Part shown: one piece after another, positions 58,944-64,000 of the stretch
How the letters are laid out: the number at the start of each line of letters is the position of its first letter
Numbering within the stretch: the stretch's first letter is position 1
From: JACVRN01 sp963715565
Lineage (GTDB): Bacteria > Acidobacteriota > Blastocatellia > Pyrinomonadales > Pyrinomonadaceae
Assembly (NCBI GenBank): GCA_963715565.1
Contig: OY970256.1
Location: 4,836,001-4,900,000 of the forward strand
Length of the DNA stretch: 64,000 nucleotides
Reading direction: 5' to 3'
Made by a program: the position numbers and the translations under genes
Notes under the pieces: model-generated
Told to the model about the DNA's origin: nothing
Seen by the model: the letters and a program-made list of their open reading frames with translations, nothing else
The model's database searches: none

Positions 58944-60222
58944 GGGCAAGCGCGTGCTCTACATCTCTTATAACGGCATGCTCGACCCGCTGGGCCAGAG
59001 TCAGGTCATCCCTTACCTGCGCGAGCTGTCGGACCAGGAAGGCGTGCGCTTCACGCTTTTAAGCTTCGAGCGTGACGCAGCCTTTACGCCTGAGGGACAA
59101 GAGCGCGTCGCACGTCTTGAAACTGAATTGGCCGCGCACAATATAGAGTGGCATCGTCTTCGTTATCACCAGCGGCCCTCGCTTCCGGCGACCATGTACG
59201 ACGTGCTTGCGGGCGCGCGTTACGCGAGCCGTCTTGTGCGCGAGCAGGGAATTGAGATGGTGCACGCGCGCAGCTACATCCCCGCGACCATCGCGCTCAT
59301 TCTAAAGCGGCGTTTCCGTCTCAAGATGATTTTCGACGTGCGCGGCTTGATGGCCGAAGAATATGTTGACGCGGGCCACTGGCGCGAGGGGAGCGTGCCG
59401 TTTCGTTTGACTAAATCGATGGAGGCTCGCGCGCTGCGTGCCTCCGACGGCGTCGTGACATTAACCGAGCGCATCTGGCCGATTATCAAGGAGTGGGACG
59501 CGCTTCGTGATCGCACGCCGGCGCACGCCGTCATTCCATGCTGCGCCGATTTGGAGAAGTTTCGTTTCGATGAAGCCACACGACACGCACGCCGTGCGGA
59601 GCTGAATCTTGCAGGAAAGTTCGTCGTCGTCTATAGCGGCTCCATCGGCGGCTGGTACATGACAGAAGAGATGGCGGACTTCTTCGCCGTCATGGCCGGG
59701 GAGCGTGAGGACGCGCATTTCCTGTGGCTGATTCCTACGGGGCACGACCGCGTGTGCCAGTTGATGCGCGAGCGCATGATTGATGAGAGCCGCTACACTG
59801 TGCGCGCGGCTGAGTCGAGCGAAGTCCCCTCCTATCTTTCTGCTTCGGACGCCGGGTTAGCTTTTATCAAGCCCTGCTTTTCCAAACTCGCCTCGTCGCC
59901 CACCAAGACGGCTGAATACTTAGCGTGCGGCCTGCCCGTTATCCTCAACGCAGGCATCGGAGATTCCGATGCGCTCGTGACAAAGGAGCGTGTCGGCGCG
60001 CTCGTCGAAAATTTTACAGCCGACGAATACCGTCGCGCCGCCGCGGCCATTCAAGAGTTGACCGCAAACCAGAGCGGCGTCCGACGCCACACGCGCGAAG
60101 TGGCTGAAAGGCTTTTCGATTTGAGAACGCTGGGCCTCAGCCGCTACAGGCAACTTTACGAAGAGGTCTGCGACGGCGACGATGCCGAAGTGGTTTCCAG
60201 AGCTGAAGTCTTGAAAGCTTAA
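58933..60222 (+). CDS. Family 4 glycosyltransferase
   Basis: A GT-B protein of 429 residues with RVLYISYNGMLDPLGQSQVI at the N-terminus, IFDVRGLMAEEYVDAGHW, FVVVYSGSIGGWYMTEEMAD and the donor-side block SSPTKTAEYLACGLPVILN. The start at 58933 overlaps the end of the previous gene. A family 4 retaining transferase on a nucleotide sugar is the natural reading; the sugar cannot be read. It is followed by the fourth copy of the palindromic element. Confidence 0.88.
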   Translation: MELKGKRVLYISYNGMLDPLGQSQVIPYLRELSDQEGVRFTLLSFERDAAFTPEGQERVARLETELAAHNIEWHRLRYHQRPSLPATMYDVLAGARYASRLVREQGIEMVHARSYIPATIALILKRRFRLKMIFDVRGLMAEEYVDAGHWREGSVPFRLTKSMEARALRASDGVVTLTERIWPIIKEWDALRDRTPAHAVIPCCADLEKFRFDEATRHARRAELNLAGKFVVVYSGSIGGWYMTEEMADFFAVMAGEREDAHFLWLIPTGHDRVCQLMRERMIDESRYTVRAAESSEVPSYLSASDAGLAFIKPCFSKLASSPTKTAEYLACGLPVILNAGIGDSDALVTKERVGALVENFTADEYRRAAAAIQELTANQSGVRRHTREVAERLFDLRTLGLSRYRQLYEEVCDGDDAEVVSRAEVLKA

Positions 60223-60236
60223 GAGTTGTTTTGAAA

Positions 60237-60392
60237 AGTCCCGTAGGGACTGAATGTTTATAGTTAGCATGCATTTCCAAGAATCAAGCTCCGTAGGAGC
60301 GGCATGTTCAGCATCCATGACATGCCGCTCCTACGGAGCTTGATTCTTGATTGATGCTGTTAAGCTATAAACATCTGCGCTCCTACGGAGCT
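60237..60392. repeat. Palindromic repeat element, copy 4 of 4
   Basis: Nearly identical to copy 1, 55 kb away. The outer palindrome GTCCCGTAGGGAC plus ATGTTTATAG (60237-60262) is mirrored by CTATAAACAT with GCTCCTACGGAGC (60365-60392). A perfect 26-bp inner inverted repeat spans 60282-60307 and 60320-60345. It lies in the 569-bp gap after the family 4 glycosyltransferase gene. Confidence 0.92.
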
Positions 60393-60436
60393 TAAAAATT
60401 AGGACTTTTCACACAGCTTATTAGGAACACTTAAAA

Positions 60437-60481
60437 GCAGGGCCGCTCAGCCCCTTAGCATGGAAACACGAGCGGCCCTGC
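60437..60481. other. 12-bp perfect hairpin in the gap before the XRE gene
   Basis: GCAGGGCCGCTC (60437-60448) and GAGCGGCCCTGC (60470-60481) enclose a 21-nt loop. There is no T tract, so a plain terminator is doubtful; it may still end the upstream transcript or be part of a small RNA. The stretch from here to 60724 shows no other clear feature. Confidence 0.5.
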
Positions 60482-60724
60482 CCGCGCCGCACAGCCCGCG
60501 TGCGCCTCACGGCGGACGTGCGACACTTTGAGAGAGCGAGCGGCCAAGCTCCCTCTCCATCTTTAGATATACGAGAGCGTTTTGCTATGATGAGCGCGCT
60601 CTAGTCTTTGAAAACTAAAACAACGGCAAATGCGACGGCTCAACCCTCAGCCTCAAGAACGAGATGAGCGCCGCCGTTGAGAAGAACAGGATTCTCACGG
60701 CGAACAAGTTGAGCGAGCGTATTG

Positions 60725-60792
60725 TATCCGGTGTACCGGATAGACGCAAGCTGTTTTGTGAGGTTGTCGCTCTGTCAGGAGGCCGCTCCTGA
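60725..60792 (+). promoter_or_regulatory. Leader of second XRE regulator: operator-like palindrome plus hairpin over the ribosome binding site
   Basis: The 18-bp palindrome TATCCGGT-GT-ACCGGATA (60725-60742) ends 49 nt before the ATG at 60792. TCAGGA (60775-60780) and TCCTGA (60787-60792) make an inverted repeat with a 6-nt loop over AGGAGG. Both elements and the 49-nt spacing match the leader of the paralogue at 306-617. Autoregulation is inferred. Confidence 0.55.
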
Positions 60793-61100
60793 TGGGACAC
60801 GCGCGCCGAAGGCCAGAACGTCTTGCGGAAAAGCTGTTACAGATTCGGCTTGCTCTCGGTCTTTCTCAAACCGAGATGTACAGACGGCTAGACGTTGGAG
60901 ATGAGATTCTTTACACAAGAATCTCGGACTACGAGTTGGATAAAAGCGAGCCAACGCTGATGGTTCTTCTGCGATACGCTCGCGTTGCGGGCGTTATCGT
61001 AGATGTTTTGATTGATGATGAATTAGATTTGCCGGCCTCAATATCTCATCCGGCGAAACATAAAGGAGTCAAGCGTCAGAGGCGTAAGCGAAGTAAATGA
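60792..61100 (+). CDS. XRE-family helix-turn-helix transcriptional regulator
   Basis: A paralogue of the regulator at 306-617. It has 102 residues, an HTH over about residues 12-70 (LLQIRLALGLSQTEMYRRLD), the shared VDVLIDDELDLPA block and a basic tail (KGVKRQRRKRSK). The AGGAGG ribosome binding site is 10 nt from the ATG. GC content matches the surrounding GC-rich DNA, unlike the AT-rich copy. The two copies share leader elements, so they may bind the same operator. Confidence 0.86.
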   Translation: MGHARRRPERLAEKLLQIRLALGLSQTEMYRRLDVGDEILYTRISDYELDKSEPTLMVLLRYARVAGVIVDVLIDDELDLPASISHPAKHKGVKRQRRKRSK

Positions 61101-61256
61101 AAGCCAAGCTTTACGTACGTCAACGCACTATAGCCCTACTATCAATCGGCATGCTCGCTTGCACGAGCGCGCACGTTTAGGCTACATTGATGGGTCGTTT
61201 ATAGCTCGATTTTCAACATCACTGACAAGGCTTAAAGGTTTAATCTTTTGCATCCT

Positions 61257-62390
61257 ATGAGGCTTCTCGCTTTAGTACCCAGCCTCCACGACACATCTCC
61301 CGGCCAGCGTTATCGAATAGAGCAGTGGGAACCGCTCTTGCGAGAGCGCGGCGTGGAGATTGATTTCCAGCCGTTTGAAGACGAGGCGCTGCACCGTACG
61401 CTCTACAAGGCCGGGAACATGAGCACAAAGCTGCGGCTCGTCGGGCAGGCGCTCCGCCGCCGCATGGCGCTCCTGCGGCGCTTACGCGATTACGACGCCG
61501 TCTATATCTTCCGCGAAGCTGCCGTTCTGGGGCCGCCCGTTTTCGAGCGCAAACTGGCGCGCTCGCGCATTCCCGTCATCTTCGATTTCGACGATGCCAT
61601 CTTTGTCCCCTATCGCAGCCCTTCAAACGGCTACCTGAGCTATCTGAAATTTCCCTCGAAGACGCGCGCCATCTGTCGCCTGTCTTCGCACGTCATGGCG
61701 GGCAATCCTTACCTCGCGGACTACGCGCGTGCTGTGAACCCGAACGTGACGATTGTGCCGACGACGATTGACACGGAAAAGTACACCGTTGATTCACATA
61801 AGCAGGAGTCCGACCCGCTTGTCATAGGCTGGAGCGGGAGCTACAGCACCGTGCAGCATCTGGACACTTTGCGCAGCGCGCTTCAGCGTTTAGCGAAAGA
61901 GGAACGTTTTCGCCTGCGCGTCATAGGCACGCCGGTTTACAAGCTGGAAGGGCTTGACGTTGAGGCTATGCAGTGGCGCTCCGAAACGGAGCTGGAAGAT
62001 TTGGGGCGCATAGACATCGGCATCATGCCTTTGCCGGACGACGCGTGGAGCAAGGGCAAGTGCGGCCTGAAGGCTTTGCAGTACATGGCGCTCGGCATCC
62101 CGACCGTCTGCTCGCCCGTCGGCGTCAACACGGATATTATTCAGGACAACCAGAACGGCATGATCGCCGACACGGAAGACCAATGGATTGAGAAGCTCAA
62201 ACAGCTTCTTCATTCAAAAGAACTGCGCGAGAGGCTGGGCCGCGCTGGGCGCGAGACGGTCGAGACAAAATATTCGGCTGTCGTTCATGCGCCGCGCGTG
62301 TACCAGATTTTTGAGTCGGTCGTGAGCGGGCGCAAAGGCGAAACGGTGCGCGATGCGCGCGGCATGCCTTCCGAAGCCCGGCAATCTTAA
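61257..62390 (+). CDS. Family 4-like glycosyltransferase
   Basis: A GT-B type protein of 377 residues: MRLLALVPSLHDTSPGQRYR at the start, IPVIFDFDDAIFVPY, VIGWSGSYSTVQHLDTL and the donor-binding KCGLKALQYMALGIPTVC. It is a cytoplasmic glycosyltransferase with unknown donor. The ATG at 61257 is chosen for family fit; a TTG at 61248 has an AAAGG site 9 nt upstream and is an alternative. It begins a short run with the rhamnose epimerase-like gene. Confidence 0.86.
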   Translation: MRLLALVPSLHDTSPGQRYRIEQWEPLLRERGVEIDFQPFEDEALHRTLYKAGNMSTKLRLVGQALRRRMALLRRLRDYDAVYIFREAAVLGPPVFERKLARSRIPVIFDFDDAIFVPYRSPSNGYLSYLKFPSKTRAICRLSSHVMAGNPYLADYARAVNPNVTIVPTTIDTEKYTVDSHKQESDPLVIGWSGSYSTVQHLDTLRSALQRLAKEERFRLRVIGTPVYKLEGLDVEAMQWRSETELEDLGRIDIGIMPLPDDAWSKGKCGLKALQYMALGIPTVCSPVGVNTDIIQDNQNGMIADTEDQWIEKLKQLLHSKELRERLGRAGRETVETKYSAVVHAPRVYQIFESVVSGRKGETVRDARGMPSEARQS

Positions 62391-62445
62391 AAATCCTCGT
62401 CTAAAGAATCGCTTAGAAATCTCAAAAGTCGCAAGGTAATTGTTG

Positions 62446-63567
62446 ATGGAAAATTTGAATGTACTGGTCACGGGCGGCGCAGGCTTTATCGGGTCGCATC
62501 TGGTTGACGCCCTAGTGGAGCGCGGTCATCGCGTGCGCGTGCTCGATGCTCTTGTCTCGCAGGTGCACGGCGCAAAGGATCCGCAATACCTGAGCCCGGA
62601 AGCCGAGTTCGTCTATGGCAACGTGTGCGACGCCGATGTAGTAGAGCGCGCGCTCGATGGCATAGACGTGGTTTACCACGAGGCTGCGGAAGTAGGCGTC
62701 GGGCAATCCATGTATGAGATGGTGCGCTACGTTCGCGCCAACGACCTCGGCACGTCCGTCTTGCTGGAAGCTCTCGCGCACCGTCGAGACCGCGTGCGCA
62801 AGCTCATCGTCGCTTCTTCGATGTCGATTTACGGCGAGGGCGCTTACGATTGTCCGGCTTGCGGGCGAGTCGCGCCGCAGCTTCGCCCGACTCCGCAACT
62901 TTTAGAGCGTCGCTGGGAAGTCGAGTGCCCGCGTTGCGGCGCGGAGCTTCGGCCCGCGCCTACTCCCGAAGACAAGCCGCTGTTTCCAACCAGCGTTTAC
63001 GCCATCACCAAGCAGGATCAGGAACAGTTCTGTCTAGTGGTCGGGCGCGCTTACAATATTCCGACCGTCGCGCTGCGCTACTTCAACGTCTACGGCGACC
63101 GTCAGGCGCTCTCGAATCCTTATACGGGCGTGTGCGCCATCTTCTCTTCGCGGTTGTTGAACGACCAGCGGCCAGTCATCTTCGAGGACGGCGAGCAGAC
63201 GCGCGATTTTGTACACGTCTCGGACATAGTGCAAGCCAACCTCCTTGCGCTGGACACAGACCGCGCGGATTATCAGGCGGTCAATGTAGGGACGGGCCGA
63301 CCGACTTCTATCAAACAGGTGACTGCGATGCTGACCGAAGGTCTGGGGAAAGAACTTGAGCCGGACATCGTCGGCAAATATCGAGAGGGCGACATACGCC
63401 ATTGCGTGGGCGACATCACGCGCGCGCGCGAGTTGCTCGGATATGAGCCGCGCGTGCGTCTGGAAGAGGGCGTGATGGAGCTGCTCGAATGGGTGCGCGA
63501 ACAGAAAGCCACGGACCAGGTCGCACAGGCCACGGCTGAGCTGGAATCGCGCCAGCTCGTGCGATAA
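62446..63567 (+). CDS. dTDP-L-rhamnose 4-epimerase-like SDR with zinc-ribbon insert
   Basis: The 373-residue extended SDR has VLVTGGAGFIGSHLVDAL, SSMSIYGEGAYDCPACG, TSVYAITKQDQEQFC (Tyr185 and Lys189) and RYFNVYGDRQALSNPYTGV. Residues about 136-164 form an inserted zinc ribbon with cysteines 136, 139, 161 and 164 (CPACG... CPRCG). This insert is a known mark of the dTDP-L-rhamnose 4-epimerase (Tal/WbiB) group, which gives dTDP-6-deoxy-L-talose. That fits the rmlB and rmlD genes 20 kb upstream. The ATG at 62446 has AAGG 9 nt upstream. Confidence 0.85.
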   Translation: MENLNVLVTGGAGFIGSHLVDALVERGHRVRVLDALVSQVHGAKDPQYLSPEAEFVYGNVCDADVVERALDGIDVVYHEAAEVGVGQSMYEMVRYVRANDLGTSVLLEALAHRRDRVRKLIVASSMSIYGEGAYDCPACGRVAPQLRPTPQLLERRWEVECPRCGAELRPAPTPEDKPLFPTSVYAITKQDQEQFCLVVGRAYNIPTVALRYFNVYGDRQALSNPYTGVCAIFSSRLLNDQRPVIFEDGEQTRDFVHVSDIVQANLLALDTDRADYQAVNVGTGRPTSIKQVTAMLTEGLGKELEPDIVGKYREGDIRHCVGDITRARELLGYEPRVRLEEGVMELLEWVREQKATDQVAQATAELESRQLVR

Positions 63568-63578
63568 TCCGATGAAAC

Positions 63579-63825
63579 TGTAGGGGCAGGGACAAGTCCT
63601 CTGCCCGTCTTCTAATGGGAGGGAAAATTAACAGGGATGGACAGGATGAACAGGATAAAAGCAGTGCAAAAATCAAAATGCAAAATGATGAATGAAAAGC
63701 TATTCTTTAATTCTGCACTTTGCACTTTGCATTCATCACTTCTTCTGTATCCTGTCTATCCTGTCCATCCCTGTTAATTCTAGTTTTCGTAATACACGGG
63801 CAGCGGACTTGTCCCTGCCCCTACA
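63579..63825. repeat. Three-layer nested inverted repeat
   Basis: The outer layer, 30 bp at 63579-63608 and 63796-63825, matches at 29 positions (GTAGGGGCAGGGACAAGTCC). The middle layer, 32 bp at 63626-63657 and 63748-63779, matches at 30 (AACAGGGATGGACAGGAT). The inner layer contains the CAAAATG family (GCAAAATGATGAATG; TTGCACTTTGCATTCATC). It fills the gap between the epimerase gene and the truncated gene at the window end. Confidence 0.93.
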
Positions 63826-63837
63826 GAATTATTAGTC

Positions 63838-64000
63838 ATGCTTTCCACGGACCAGTCAAAACAAGTTGGGGTCGAGCGCGAGACGCCTGAAAGCCCTGCG
63901 TTCGTGGAGCGTGCCGCGCCGCATGTGGAAGAGAGCGCGCACGCGCGACACCGTGCCGGAAAGTTTCGCCTGCTTGTGCTGGCGGCCTTGAGCGTGCTGC
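63838..64000 (+). CDS. N-terminal part of a probable membrane protein (truncated by window edge)
   Basis: From the ATG at 63838 the frame runs to the window end (54 residues). About 40 charged residues (SKQVGVERETPESPAFVERA) precede the start of a hydrophobic stretch (FRLLVLAALSVL). This suggests a cytoplasmic tail followed by a membrane segment, perhaps a polysaccharide polymerase, ligase or exporter in the same locus. The family cannot be recognised from this piece. Confidence 0.5.
   Translation, partial: MLSTDQSKQVGVERETPESPAFVERAAPHVEESAHARHRAGKFRLLVLAALSVL

Noticed and set aside
4942..60392. Palindromic elements as rho-independent terminators
   Set aside because: The stems are long and nested but lack a following T tract, and the conserved ATGTTTATAG flanks go beyond what a terminator needs. 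They may still end transcripts.

Overview
The window looks like part of a chromosome of an Acidobacteriota bacterium, most likely class Blastocatellia. The main pointers are a secreted VWA protein of the acidobacterial 'VWFA-related' type, GC-rich coding sequence (roughly 55-60 percent by eye) across nearly the whole window, and an Rsb stressosome operon outside the Firmicutes. This is inference from gene content; no rRNA gene is present to confirm it.

Layout. (1) About 1-3200 is an AT-rich block with small orphan genes: a truncated ORF, an XRE-type regulator, a single-pass membrane protein, an exported protein, a zinc-ribbon membrane protein and an excisionase-like HTH protein. It stops at the 3' end of a tRNA-Leu(CAA) gene (3202-3285, minus strand), as expected for one edge of an integrated element. 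(2) 3.6-20.2 kb is GC-rich housekeeping and signalling DNA: an HD-GYP response regulator, a VWA protein, pta, small stress or sensor proteins, mpl, an rsbR-rsbS-rsbT operon extended by two more proteins with RsbT-like ATPase domains, a LytS-type kinase, a GNAT acetyltransferase and a HerA-like ATPase. (3) 20.3-41.3 kb, all on the minus strand, is a surface-glycan operon headed by a Wzm/Wzt-type ABC exporter. It carries legB, legC, legG, legI, a PtmE-like CBS-nucleotidyltransferase and a NeuD/LegH-like acetyltransferase, which together point to legionaminic-acid-like (nonulosonate) synthesis. A second set holds a class III aminotransferase, a nitrilase, an SpsF-like cytidylyltransferase and three Gfo/Idh/MocA oxidoreductases. 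(4) 41.6-63.8 kb, all on the plus strand, is a second glycan locus behind a consensus-like promoter: rmlB, rmlD, a Wzc-like tyrosine autokinase, WbpD/WbpE/WbpB-like enzymes for a 2,3-diamino sugar, glycosyltransferases, FkbM methyltransferases, a GDP-mannose 3,5-epimerase-like enzyme and a dTDP-L-rhamnose 4-epimerase-like enzyme with a zinc-ribbon insert.

How the parts fit. The two divergent glycan loci supply activated sugars (a CMP-nonulosonate-like sugar, dTDP-6-deoxyhexoses, a UDP-2,3-diamino sugar, a GDP-hexose), modify them by methylation and acetylation, and export or chain-length-regulate the polymer.

The most unusual signal is not a protein. Many intergenic gaps contain inverted repeats whose arms are short 7-9 bp units in tandem. 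Unrelated repeat families are nested inside one another like Russian dolls, and gene ends sometimes lie within them. A separate element of about 155-160 bp, made of paired 13-14 bp palindromes with compensating changes, occurs four times. In addition, the two XRE regulators, about 60 kb apart and in DNA of very different base composition, share the same leader: a palindrome exactly 49 nt before the start codon and a small hairpin over the ribosome binding site.
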